Shown: positions 25,609 through 35,688 of the stretch, in pieces
How positions within the stretch are numbered: the stretch's first letter is position 1
Layout of the letters: each line of letters starts with the position of its first letter
NCBI RefSeq assembly: GCF_001890385.1
Contig: NZ_CP018221.1
Span: 536,001 to 600,000 of the forward strand
Direction: 5' to 3'
DNA length: 64,000 bases
DNA from: Tardibacter chloracetimidivorans
GTDB taxonomy: Bacteria; Pseudomonadota; Alphaproteobacteria; Sphingomonadales; Sphingomonadaceae
Translations under genes and position numbers: made by a program
Notes under the pieces: generated by a model
Told to the model about the DNA's origin: nothing
Databases searched by the model: none
Seen by the model: only the letters and a program-made list of their open reading frames with translations

Positions 25609-26115
25609 TCAATCTCTGGATTTGCCGAGCCGCGCGAGCATCTGGCGAACGCTCAGCCCGTTCAGTGGATGGCGCCATCGCGGCGCGATTTCTGCGGCGG
25701 GGGCAAGGACGAACGCGCGCGCCGCCATGGCGCGATGGGGCACCGCCAGATGCCGCGTCGCCTTCCAGCGCAGGCGGCTCGGCCAGGCCCCGCCGGACCA
25801 GAGGATGATGTCGAGATCGAGCACCCTTGGCCCCCAGCGGCGGACGGAGCGACGCCCGAACTTGCGCTCGATCTTCTTCAGCTTGCGCAGCAGTTCGGGC
25901 GGGCTGAGGTGCGATTTCACCAGCGCCGCGGCATTCGCGAAATCCCGCCCCGCCGGGCCGAGCGCGCGCGTATGATGTGTGCCGGAAAGACGCTTCAGCT
26001 TCATGCCCTTTTTCGCCATCGCGCGGACGGCGGCGCGAACAACCGCATCCGGCCCGCCGTGGCGGACATGGCGGCGGTTGGACCCAAGCGCGATGAGATA
26101 GGTTGATCGGCTCAT
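25609..26115 (-). CDS. folK: 2-amino-4-hydroxy-6-hydroxymethyldihydropteridine diphosphokinase
   Basis: The protein has 168 residues, the normal size. It starts with YLIALGSNRRH and carries FANAAALVKSHLSP, the pterin/ATP site RWGPRVLDLDIILW and LAVPHRAMAARAFVLAPAAE. The enzyme transfers pyrophosphate from ATP to the pterin alcohol in folate biosynthesis. It is more basic than usual. It is divergent from the uracil-DNA glycosylase gene with 23 bases between starts, and its 3' end lies 48 bases from the tRNA-Lys remnant. No other folate gene is in the window. Confidence 0.95.
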   Translation of the reverse strand: MSRSTYLIALGSNRRHVRHGGPDAVVRAAVRAMAKKGMKLKRLSGTHHTRALGPAGRDFANAAALVKSHLSPPELLRKLKKIERKFGRRSVRRWGPRVLDLDIILWSGGAWPSRLRWKATRHLAVPHRAMAARAFVLAPAAEIAPRWRHPLNGLSVRQMLARLGKSRD

Positions 26116-26138
26116 AGGCTACCGCCTAGACGAAGTGC

Positions 26139-26852
26139 ATGACAACGACCAGAAACGAAATCACCGGGGCTTATGGCGCACATCTGCCATCGCGCCACAG
26201 GCCCCTGCCCAGCCCGCTTGGCGACAGCGAGCCGGATCATGACTGCCCCTTGTGCCCGCGCCTGGTGGATTTCCGCCATCAGCAGCGCACGGCCTTTCCG
26301 GACTGGTGGAACGCCCCGGTCCAGAGCTTCGGCGACCCCGACGCCTGGCTCGCCATCGTGGGGCTTGCCCCTGGCCTCCAGGGCGCAAACCGTACCGGCC
26401 GCCCCTTCACCGGCGACAGGTCCGGCCCGCTTTTCTACAACACGCTGCTGAAGGTCGGCCTTGCGACCGGGGAGTTTCAGCAGCGCGCGGACGACGGGCT
26501 GGAACTGAACGGCGCGATCATCATCAACGCGGTCAGGTGCGTGCCGCCGCAGAACAAGCCGACTCCCGAGGAGGTGCGGAACTGCCGCCCCTTCCTGGAG
26601 GCCGGGCTCGGCGCGCTGCCGAATCTGAAGGCGGTGGTGGCGCTGGGGCAGATCGCGCATCAATCCGCCGTCAAGGCGCTGGGCGGCAAGCTGCCCAAAT
26701 GCCCGTTTGGTCATGGCGCGCGGCACCGCATGCCGTCGGGCGTTCTGGTTTTCGACAGCTATCACTGCTCCAGTTACAATCAGAACACGGGCAGGCTGAC
26801 GCCGAAAATGTTCGAGGCCGTCTTTGCAGAGGCGATGGCCCTGAAGCCCTGA
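26139..26852 (+). CDS. Uracil-DNA glycosylase, family 5 (UdgB type)
   Basis: The protein has 237 residues. It has a Cys pair in DCPLCPRLVDF near residue 36 as first iron-sulfur ligands, motif A GLAPGLQGANRTGRPFTGD, then NAVRCVPPQNKPTP, and the DNA-binding motif SYHCSSYNQNTGRL near the end. This combination marks the iron-sulfur family 5 glycosylases, which excise uracil and hypoxanthine. The motif A position that carries a catalytic Asp or Asn in families 1 and 4 is replaced, as expected for family 5. Cytoplasmic DNA repair. Divergent from folK. Confidence 0.93.
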   Translation: MTTTRNEITGAYGAHLPSRHRPLPSPLGDSEPDHDCPLCPRLVDFRHQQRTAFPDWWNAPVQSFGDPDAWLAIVGLAPGLQGANRTGRPFTGDRSGPLFYNTLLKVGLATGEFQQRADDGLELNGAIIINAVRCVPPQNKPTPEEVRNCRPFLEAGLGALPNLKAVVALGQIAHQSAVKALGGKLPKCPFGHGARHRMPSGVLVFDSYHCSSYNQNTGRLTPKMFEAVFAEAMALKP

Positions 26853-26861
26853 AGCGGCGCG

Positions 26862-27713
26862 TCAGATGTCCTGCACCAGCCGCCCGTAAAGCTCCGGCCT
26901 GCGATCACGGAAGAAGCCGAAGGCGGCGCGGTGGCGGCGCACCCGATCAAGATCGATCGTCGCGACCAGAACGCCCGTCTCCTCGCGGCCGAAGTTCTGG
27001 ACATAGTCACCCCGCTCGTCGGCGATGAAGCTGTGGCCGTAGAAGGTCTGCCAGTCCTCGGTGCCGATGCGGTTGGCGGCGACCACGGGCACGACATTGG
27101 ACACGCTGTGGCCCACCATCGCGCGCTGCCACATGCGGCTGGTGTCGAGGTCGGGGTCGTGCGGCTCGTTGCCGATCGCGGTGGGGAAGAACAGGATATC
27201 CGCCCCCATCAGCATCATCGCGCGCGCGGTTTCGGGATACCATTGATCCCAGCAGATGCCGACGCCGATCGTCCCGTAGCGTGTCTTCCATACCTTGAAG
27301 CCGGTATTGCCGGGCCTGAAATAGAATTTCTCCTCATAGCCCGGACCATCGGGAATATGGGACTTGCGATAGACGCCCATCACCTCGCCCTCGTCGTCGA
27401 TCATGGCGAGGCTGTTGTAATGATGCGGGCCGTCCGCCTCGAAGAAGCTGGTGGGGATGTAGACCTTCAGCTCCGCCGCGAGCTTTTGCATCGCAAGCAC
27501 GGCGGGATGCTCCTCCACCGGGCGGGCGCGAGCAAACAGGCCCTCGTCCTCCACCCGGCAGAAATAATGTCCCTCGAACAGTTCCGGCGGGAGGATGATC
27601 TTTGCCCCCTTGCCCGCCGCCTCGCGCACAAGAGCTGAAACGGCCTCGATATTGGCCTGGATGTCGTCCGAGAAGGCGAGTTGCAGCGCGGCGACCGTCA
27701 CATCCGTAGTCAT
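26862..27713 (-). CDS. aguB: N-carbamoylputrescine amidase
   Basis: The protein has 283 residues and belongs to the nitrilase superfamily. The catalytic triad is visible as Glu in PPELFEGHYF, Lys in YRKSHIPDGPGY and Cys in GVGICWDQWYPE. It hydrolyses N-carbamoylputrescine to putrescine, carbon dioxide and ammonia. It follows the agmatine deiminase gene on the same strand with a nine-base gap, so both steps of the arginine-agmatine-putrescine route are in one operon. No arginine decarboxylase is present in the window. Confidence 0.95.
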   Translation of the reverse strand: MTTDVTVAALQLAFSDDIQANIEAVSALVREAAGKGAKIILPPELFEGHYFCRVEDEGLFARARPVEEHPAVLAMQKLAAELKVYIPTSFFEADGPHHYNSLAMIDDEGEVMGVYRKSHIPDGPGYEEKFYFRPGNTGFKVWKTRYGTIGVGICWDQWYPETARAMMLMGADILFFPTAIGNEPHDPDLDTSRMWQRAMVGHSVSNVVPVVAANRIGTEDWQTFYGHSFIADERGDYVQNFGREETGVLVATIDLDRVRRHRAAFGFFRDRRPELYGRLVQDI

Positions 27714-27722
27714 TTTCAGCCC

Positions 27723-28712
<990 letters not shown>

Positions 28713-28725
28713 GACAATTCCCTCA

Positions 28726-30387
<1,662 letters not shown>

Positions 30388-30460
30388 TATACACCTCCCG
30401 GCAGTGGGCAGGCTCATGCTTGGCAAAGCGCACCTTCAGGCGCAACACCGGAAGGCCGGT

Positions 30461-31138
30461 TCATGTTCCCGGCTCGGATGCTTTCGCGGCCTTGAAACCC
30501 TGCGCGATGACATACCATTCCGAAGAATCCTTGCGGCTGGCCGGCGGCTTGGCATGCTTGACGCTCTGGAAGTTGCGCTTCAGCGCGGCAACCAGATCCT
30601 TGTCCGCCCCGCCCGCAAGCACCTTTGCGACATAGGTCCCGCCATCGGCCAATATCCCGGTGGCGAAATCAAGCCCCGCCTCGACAAGCGCCATGGTGCG
30701 CAAATGGTCGGTCTGCTGGTGGCCGACCGTATTGGCGGCCATATCCGAAAGGACGATGTCGGCCTTTGCGCCAAGTGCGCCGATCAACGCCTGGGGTGCC
30801 TCATCGGACAGGAAGTCCATCTTCAGGATAGTGGTGTTCGGCAGTTCGTCCATATCCAAAAGATCAATGGCAACAATTTGCGCCTTAGGGTGTTTATTAA
30901 CCACGACCTGGCACCAGCCCCCCGGGGCGGCACCCAGGTCGACCACGTTCCTCACCCCTTTCAGGAAGCCGAACCGCTCATCAAGCTCGATAAGCTTGTA
31001 GGCCGCGCGCGACCGATAGCCCTCCGCCCTCGCCTTGTGCACATAGGGATCGTTCAACTGCCGCTCCAGCCAACGGGTGGAGGCGGCGCTGCGACGGCGC
31101 GCGGTCTTGACGCGCTGCTTCATCCGATCGACCGCCAT
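30461..31138 (-). CDS. rlmE: 23S rRNA (uridine-2'-O-) methyltransferase RlmE (FtsJ)
   Basis: The protein has 225 residues. The SAM motif VVDLGAAPGGWCQVV is followed by the catalytic K-D-K-E residues: Lys in RSRAAYKLIELD, Asp in IVLSDMAANTVGHQQTDH, Lys in TYVAKVLAGG and Glu in DSSEWYVIAQGF. It methylates U2552 of 23S rRNA during late 50S assembly. The N-terminus is basic for RNA binding. Its ATG overlaps the last base of the Ppx/GppA stop codon, an arrangement typical of sphingomonads and relatives. Confidence 0.95.
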   Translation of the reverse strand: MAVDRMKQRVKTARRRSAASTRWLERQLNDPYVHKARAEGYRSRAAYKLIELDERFGFLKGVRNVVDLGAAPGGWCQVVVNKHPKAQIVAIDLLDMDELPNTTILKMDFLSDEAPQALIGALGAKADIVLSDMAANTVGHQQTDHLRTMALVEAGLDFATGILADGGTYVAKVLAGGADKDLVAALKRNFQSVKHAKPPASRKDSSEWYVIAQGFKAAKASEPGT

Positions 31139-32208
31139 CAGAAGATGTGCCCGTCGCGCACCATCATCGCGCGCAATATGCCTTCCCGGATGCCCCGGTC
31201 CGCAACCTTCAGTTCATTGGCGGGCCAGGCGTCCAATATCGCTTCCAATATGGCGCAGCCCGCGACGACAAGATCCGCGCGCTCCAGCCCGATGCATGCC
31301 CTGGCCGCCCGCTCGCTCACCGATTGGGAAGACAGACGCTCGCTGATGTCCCGCATTGCCGTGGCGGGGACGATGCAGCCGTCCACCTTGCGCCGGTCAT
31401 AGGCCGGAAGATCGAGATGAAGGCTGGCGAGCGTCGTCACCGTGCCGCTGGTGCCAAGCAACTGGCCGCCGGAAAAATCGACCTTCGCCGACGCCGCGAA
31501 ATCGGCAACCACATCCCTGATCCGTTCCTGCATGCGCAGATAGGCCGCGCGACGGCCATCGGCGCGGGCATGCTCGCGGGGTTCCGTTTCGGCAAGCGAA
31601 ACCACACCCCAGGGGACGCTGACCCAATTGATGATTTCCACCTTGCGGCCAATGCGCCGGTTCAGAAGCACAAGCTCGGTCGAACCGCCGCCGATGTCGA
31701 AGATCAGCGCCGGCCGATCGTCATCGTCCAGCAACGACTGGCAGCCGAGCACCGCCAGCCGCGCTTCCTCGGCGGGCGAGATCACGTCCAGCGCGATGCC
31801 CGTCTCCTCGAACACGCGGGCGACGAAATCCGGCCCGTTGGTGGCGCGGCGACATGCCTCGGTCGCCACCGAGCGCGCGACGGATACATTTCTGCGATTG
31901 AGCTTCTCAGCGCATTGCGCCAGCGCATCCATCGCCCGGTTCTGCGCATCGGGAGAGATGATGCCCGTTGCACCCATGCCCTCACCGAGCCGCACGATCC
32001 GGGAAAAGGCGTCGACGATGACAAAGCCGTCGCGCGCGGGACGAGCGACAAGCAGACGGCAGTTGTTGGTGCCAAGGTCGATTGCGGCATAGGTCCGGCG
32101 GGCGCGTCCGCGATCGGCTTCCGCTCCGCGCTCCGGGACCAAAGCGCCATGATCAATAACCAAACCGCCCTGCGCCGGCGCAGGGATATTGACGGCGCTC
32201 GTCGACAT
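31138..32208 (-). CDS. Ppx/GppA family phosphatase
   Basis: The protein has 356 residues. ASKHA-fold motifs are YAAIDLGTNNCRLLVA near residue 40, VARSVATEACR, ALIFDIGGGSTELV and GTSGTVTTLASL. Members hydrolyse the gamma-phosphate of pppGpp or the ends of polyphosphate. The short C-terminus, lacking the HD-like regulatory domain of long Ppx, fits the alphaproteobacterial short form. It is first in an operon with rlmE. An N-terminal extension of about 35 residues before the fold is unusual and disordered in composition. Confidence 0.92.
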   Translation of the reverse strand: MSTSAVNIPAPAQGGLVIDHGALVPERGAEADRGRARRTYAAIDLGTNNCRLLVARPARDGFVIVDAFSRIVRLGEGMGATGIISPDAQNRAMDALAQCAEKLNRRNVSVARSVATEACRRATNGPDFVARVFEETGIALDVISPAEEARLAVLGCQSLLDDDDRPALIFDIGGGSTELVLLNRRIGRKVEIINWVSVPWGVVSLAETEPREHARADGRRAAYLRMQERIRDVVADFAASAKVDFSGGQLLGTSGTVTTLASLHLDLPAYDRRKVDGCIVPATAMRDISERLSSQSVSERAARACIGLERADLVVAGCAILEAILDAWPANELKVADRGIREGILRAMMVRDGHIF

Positions 32209-32383
32209 GCCGCCCTTTCAACGTCATTTCACCCATCCGGACTGAACGGGCACTTGCCGAAAGGTGTAACACCGGCTCCGGCTGACGCGCAACTGAAACG
32301 GTGAGGTCATATGGCGGCGCAAAATGAGCCCGTCGCCACGTTGACAGCGGCCCGGCAGGTGCCTATCTACCCGCCCGGCCCGA

Positions 32384-32457
32384 TGCCCCGTCGTCTAATG
32401 GTAAGACTCCGGACTCTGACTCCGTTAATCGTGGTTCGAATCCACGCGGGGCATCCA
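32384..32457 (+). tRNA. tRNA-Gln(CTG)
   Basis: Acceptor TGCCCCG pairs with CGGGGCA. The anticodon stem CCGGA/TCCGT holds loop CTCTGAC with anticodon CTG. T arm CGTGG/CCACG with TTCGAAT, discriminator T and encoded CCA. The D arm GTC/GAC is short, as usual for Gln. The 175 bases before it after the Ppx gene show no feature. Confidence 0.94.
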
Positions 32458-32480
32458 GCCTTTCCGCCGCACGGCGAACG

Positions 32481-32669
32481 CTATGGCCGCTCCAGATAGT
32501 TTTTCACCAGATACCCGCCCGCCAGCACGCCGGCGAGTCCGATCAGGCTCATCCGCGCGATGACCGAAGCGGCGACCGCGCCCAGCGTCGCACCTGCCGC
32601 ACCGTCGATTGATCTTAGATTCTTCGAAGCCGCATATCCGGCGGCTGCGCCAAGGATGTTCTTCAGCAT
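32481..32669 (-). CDS. 62-residue glycine/alanine-rich membrane protein
   Basis: The protein has 62 residues with two hydrophobic stretches: one at residues 20-35 (GAAGATLGAVAASVIA) and one at 38-55 (LIGLAGVLAGGYLV). It starts MLKNILGAAAGYAASKN and ends KNYLERP. An AGAGGAA ribosome site precedes the ATG at 32669. It is similar to small inner-membrane proteins with glycine-zipper character seen in sphingomonads; no function is known. It lies between tRNA-Gln and the SWFGD protein terminator. Confidence 0.6.
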   Translation of the reverse strand: MLKNILGAAAGYAASKNLRSIDGAAGATLGAVAASVIARMSLIGLAGVLAGGYLVKNYLERP

Positions 32670-32745
32670 TTGCGTTCCTCTGCATTGAGCAAGGGATGAT
32701 CGCCGGCGGGACCGTTTCGTTCCCTTGAGCGTGAGCGCACCCCGC

Positions 32746-32774
32746 AAAAAAGCCGGCCGCGCGCGCGACCGGCC
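32746..32774 (-). terminator. Terminator of the SWFGD protein gene
   Basis: On the minus strand GCCGG and CCGGC flank a GC-rich loop and are followed by six T residues (32746-32751 on the plus strand read AAAAAA). It is 25 bases past the stop of the minus-strand gene. Confidence 0.75.
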
Positions 32775-32798
32775 TTTCTGCGCTGTTCGCGCCTGCGC

Positions 32799-33665
32799 TC
32801 AAAAGGACGAGGAGGTGAGATTGCCGGAGCTGTCTTCCCGCTCGGCCTGCCACTCCCTATGCGCCTGATCCGCAGTTCGGTTGAGCGTCACCTTGTTGCT
32901 CTCGACCGACTGGATCCATGAGCAGGGCACATAATGATGGCGTCCGCCGGCATCCTCGTCATTCTTGGCCAGCTTGATGCGGTCGCCGCGCACCTTGTCC
33001 ACCTTACCCACATGTTCGCCGTCGGAACCGACGACCTCCATGTTCTCGCGCGCCTGGGTCAGATGCTGCCTCTGGGTGGCGCGTTGCTGCCTCCAGCCGC
33101 CGAAGTCGCTTTCGAAACGGCTTTGGCGCTCACGGCGATAATCGTCATACTCGCGGTCCAGCGCTTCTATCTGGCGGTTCCGCCACTGGTGATAGTCGCT
33201 GTCGCCCTGATGGGACATACGGCCGCCGCCTCCGCGACCACGCCCGCCACCCCGGCCGCCGCGCTCGGAAAATCCGCTGCCCGCATATTGGCGCGGGGTT
33301 GAGCGCTGGCCATAATATTCCTGGCGCTCGCCATAGGACCCCATGCCATAGTCATTGTCATATCCGTAACCGCTGCGCGCGCTGGAGGCATAGCGGCTTG
33401 ACCCCTCGCGATCACGGTCTCCGCCATAGGCCGGGCGATAGCCTCCGCCGCCGGAGGTGCGGCCCTGATCGTCGCTGCCCTGCTCGTCATACCGGGCGTC
33501 CCGGCGGCGGCGGCGTTCGGCCTCATCGTCGCCGAACCACGATCTCACCTCGTCGCCGGCACGGTCGAAAAAGCCGCGATCGTCATAGTCATAGTCTTCC
33601 GTCGAGCGGCCATAGCTACTTTCGCGGGTGGAATAACGGTCGCGGCCATATCGGTCATAAGCCAT
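32799..33665 (-). CDS. SWFGD-motif, glycine/arginine-rich protein with DUF2171-like C-terminus
   Basis: The protein has 288 residues. Residues 25-55 hold DRGFFDRAGDEVRSWFGDDE followed by an Arg run; the SWFGD sequence is shared with BON-domain osmotic stress proteins. The middle (55-150) is disordered, Gly-, Tyr- and Arg-rich with repeats such as GGRGGGRGRGGGG. The C-terminal 90 residues (VVGSDGEHVGKVDKVRGDRI and WIQSVESNKVTLN) match DUF2171, a PRC-barrel-like fold. The BON domain itself is absent. It is likely a stress-induced soluble protein that may interact with nucleic acid or membranes; that is inference. Confidence 0.75.
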   Translation of the reverse strand: MAYDRYGRDRYSTRESSYGRSTEDYDYDDRGFFDRAGDEVRSWFGDDEAERRRRRDARYDEQGSDDQGRTSGGGGYRPAYGGDRDREGSSRYASSARSGYGYDNDYGMGSYGERQEYYGQRSTPRQYAGSGFSERGGRGGGRGRGGGGRMSHQGDSDYHQWRNRQIEALDREYDDYRRERQSRFESDFGGWRQQRATQRQHLTQARENMEVVGSDGEHVGKVDKVRGDRIKLAKNDEDAGGRHHYVPCSWIQSVESNKVTLNRTADQAHREWQAEREDSSGNLTSSSF

Positions 33666-33893
33666 GTCAGGTCCTCCTCTTCATCCTAGGGTAGTGCGGG
33701 CTGCATGCGCGCCATCCAGCGGGGGGCGCGCCATATCCGCAGCACGTTAGGGAAACGGGATCGGCCTGCCGTGGTTCCGGCATTTCGCCGGATCGTGCGC
33801 GAAAGAATATGAGCCGGGTCCGGACGGCGGCGCGATGTTGAAATCCCGTTGCATCGGCCATGCGCGCTCCTTATACGGAGCGCCACCCGGGAC

Positions 33894-33969
33894 GGGGCCG
33901 TAGCTCAGATGGGAGAGCGCTGCAATCGCACTGCAGAGGTCAGGGGTTCGATTCCCCTCGGCTCCACCA
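33894..33969 (+). tRNA. tRNA-Ala(CGC)
   Basis: Acceptor GGGGCCG pairs with CGGCTCC (one G-T pair). D arm GCTC/GAGC, anticodon stem CTGCA/TGCAG with loop ATCGCAC giving anticodon CGC, T arm AGGGG/CCCCT with TTCGATT, discriminator A and encoded CCA. Confidence 0.95.
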
Positions 33970-34009
33970 GGGTTCCCCAAGGCGCCAAAAACCTGACTCC
34001 CGACACCGG

Positions 34010-35074
34010 CTATTGCAGAGCCAGCGCGCGGCGCACCTCGCGCCAATCCACCAGCTTGAAGTTCTGCTGTCCGGCGCCGTCGTCCGTGTCGTGCATGGCG
34101 AGCGCGCCTTCGGGGAACGGGCCGATGGGGCCGCTCCAGGCAGTGAGGCCATCGGTGCCGGTGACGGGATCGATCGCCCCGCCCTCCACGGCGAAGCGGC
34201 CCTTGTAGGCGTAACTGTCGCCCTCGACCTGCCAGACCGGATAGGTCGCATCGCCCTGGCTGGAGGCGATCAGATAGGTCTTGCCGCGATCGCGCATCAC
34301 AGCCAGGCCTTCGACATCGGCGGTCAGCCGTGTCCCGTCGATCGCGGCGACCTGCACGGGCCTGGTCCCCTCGGACGCGTCCAAGGGGAACCGCCAGATC
34401 GCGACATCCTCCTCCCCCACATAGAGACGCCCCGTCTCGTCATCGACGACACAGCCTTCGGGCTGGCCGCCGACCTTGAACGCTCCGGTCATCGCCACTT
34501 GCGGGCCCGATGCCCCGGCGGTCACGCGATAGCGGCGGATCACGCCGGCCTTGTTGTTGGGGACAAGATGAAAGGCGTCTCCCCATTTGCCCATGCAGAA
34601 GCCATAGGGCTCCCCGAACTCCTCGCCCGTCGGGATGAAGCCATAGGGCTTCGTATCCAGCGTTTCGGGATCGAACAGATAGGTCATGATGCCAAAACGC
34701 TTCCGCTCGGTCGCGGCGACGAGAACATATTCCTTGCCGCCGACGACGAAACCGGAGCGCAGATCGACGTTGTTGAGCGGCCCGTCGGCAAGGAACTGCC
34801 GCACCTTGCCATGCATGTCGTGCACATAAAGCCCATCGGACTTGTCCGTGCCGAACATCACCGCGCGGGCGGGGTTGCTCGGATCGGCCCAGAGCGCGGG
34901 ATCGTCGGCGTCGACTTTCGGGTCTGTCGTCACCAGCGTCTCGACTGCGGCGGGCACTGCCCGCGCCGGATCGCCGCGCGCGGCGGTTCCCTGCGGAATC
35001 TCCTCTTCGGCAGGGGAACAGGCCGAGAGCAACGCAAGCATGGACGCTGCGAGCAGGCGATTGGGTCCGGTCAT
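34010..35074 (-). CDS. Beta-propeller 3-phytase, lipoprotein
   Basis: The protein has 354 residues. It opens with a lipoprotein signal (MTGPNRLLAASMLALLSAC). The body contains DDPALWADPSNPARAVMFGT, DLRSGFVVGG, GEPYGFCMG, YVGEEDVAIWRFPLD, VEGLAVM and a final GQQNFKLVDWREV. These are the blade motifs of alkaline beta-propeller phytases, with acidic residues that bind calcium. It removes phosphates from phytate outside the inner membrane. It lies 17 bases after the exported pyrophosphatase and downstream of a TonB receptor, so it is the last gene of a phosphate-acquisition operon. Confidence 0.93.
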   Translation of the reverse strand: MTGPNRLLAASMLALLSACSPAEEEIPQGTAARGDPARAVPAAVETLVTTDPKVDADDPALWADPSNPARAVMFGTDKSDGLYVHDMHGKVRQFLADGPLNNVDLRSGFVVGGKEYVLVAATERKRFGIMTYLFDPETLDTKPYGFIPTGEEFGEPYGFCMGKWGDAFHLVPNNKAGVIRRYRVTAGASGPQVAMTGAFKVGGQPEGCVVDDETGRLYVGEEDVAIWRFPLDASEGTRPVQVAAIDGTRLTADVEGLAVMRDRGKTYLIASSQGDATYPVWQVEGDSYAYKGRFAVEGGAIDPVTGTDGLTAWSGPIGPFPEGALAMHDTDDGAGQQNFKLVDWREVRRALALQ

Positions 35075-35091
35075 GGTCTGGTTCCCCGAAG

Positions 35092-35688
35092 CTATTTGCC
35101 GAACGCAGGCTTGAAGCCGCCGCGCAGCAGGGCCTTTGCCTCGTCCGCGTCGCCGAAGCCGGACAGCAGGATCGGCGTCTTGCCGGACGCATCCTGCTTG
35201 TAGATGCGGAAGAAGGCCAGCAGCCGATCCCGGTCGCCCGGGGGAAGATCGGCCACCGATTTCACAGGCTCATAGCTCTTGTCGACCTTCGAGACCGGAA
35301 CCGCGATGACCTTGTCGTCGGTGTCCGGCCCGTCCTTCATCCGCAAAACCCCGATCGGCCGCACCCGGATGAGCGCGCCCGGCGCAATCGCCCTTCGGGA
35401 AAAGACGAGGATGTCGAGCGGATCGCCATCCTCGGCCCTGGTTCCCGCGATCGAGCCATAGTTGGCGGGATAGACGACGGGCAACGCCATGAAGCGGTCC
35501 ACGAAGATCCGGCCGTCAGCGTCGATCTCGTACTTCACATCCGTTCCGGCCGGAATCTCGATGATCGCGGTCAGCGTTTCGGGAGCATCCGACGGGGCGG
35601 GAACATCGTGGAGTCCGGCCGCGACGGCGGGGCCGGTCAAGGTCAGCCCGGCGACGGCGGCGGCGATGGAAAGCAGGTGCCGGGCCAT
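35092..35688 (-). CDS. Exported family I inorganic pyrophosphatase
   Basis: The protein has 198 residues. A signal peptide (residues 1-23, ending AVAAG) precedes a family I pyrophosphatase fold with EIPAGTDVKYEIDADGRIFV, YPANYGSI and EDGDPLDILV, whose Asp residues bind the metals. It splits pyrophosphate to phosphate. The signal peptide sets it apart from the cytoplasmic housekeeping enzyme; a periplasmic version beside a phytase suggests phosphate harvesting. Its ATG shares one base with the TonB receptor stop (TGATG). Confidence 0.93.
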   Translation of the reverse strand: MARHLLSIAAAVAGLTLTGPAVAAGLHDVPAPSDAPETLTAIIEIPAGTDVKYEIDADGRIFVDRFMALPVVYPANYGSIAGTRAEDGDPLDILVFSRRAIAPGALIRVRPIGVLRMKDGPDTDDKVIAVPVSKVDKSYEPVKSVADLPPGDRDRLLAFFRIYKQDASGKTPILLSGFGDADEAKALLRGGFKPAFGK

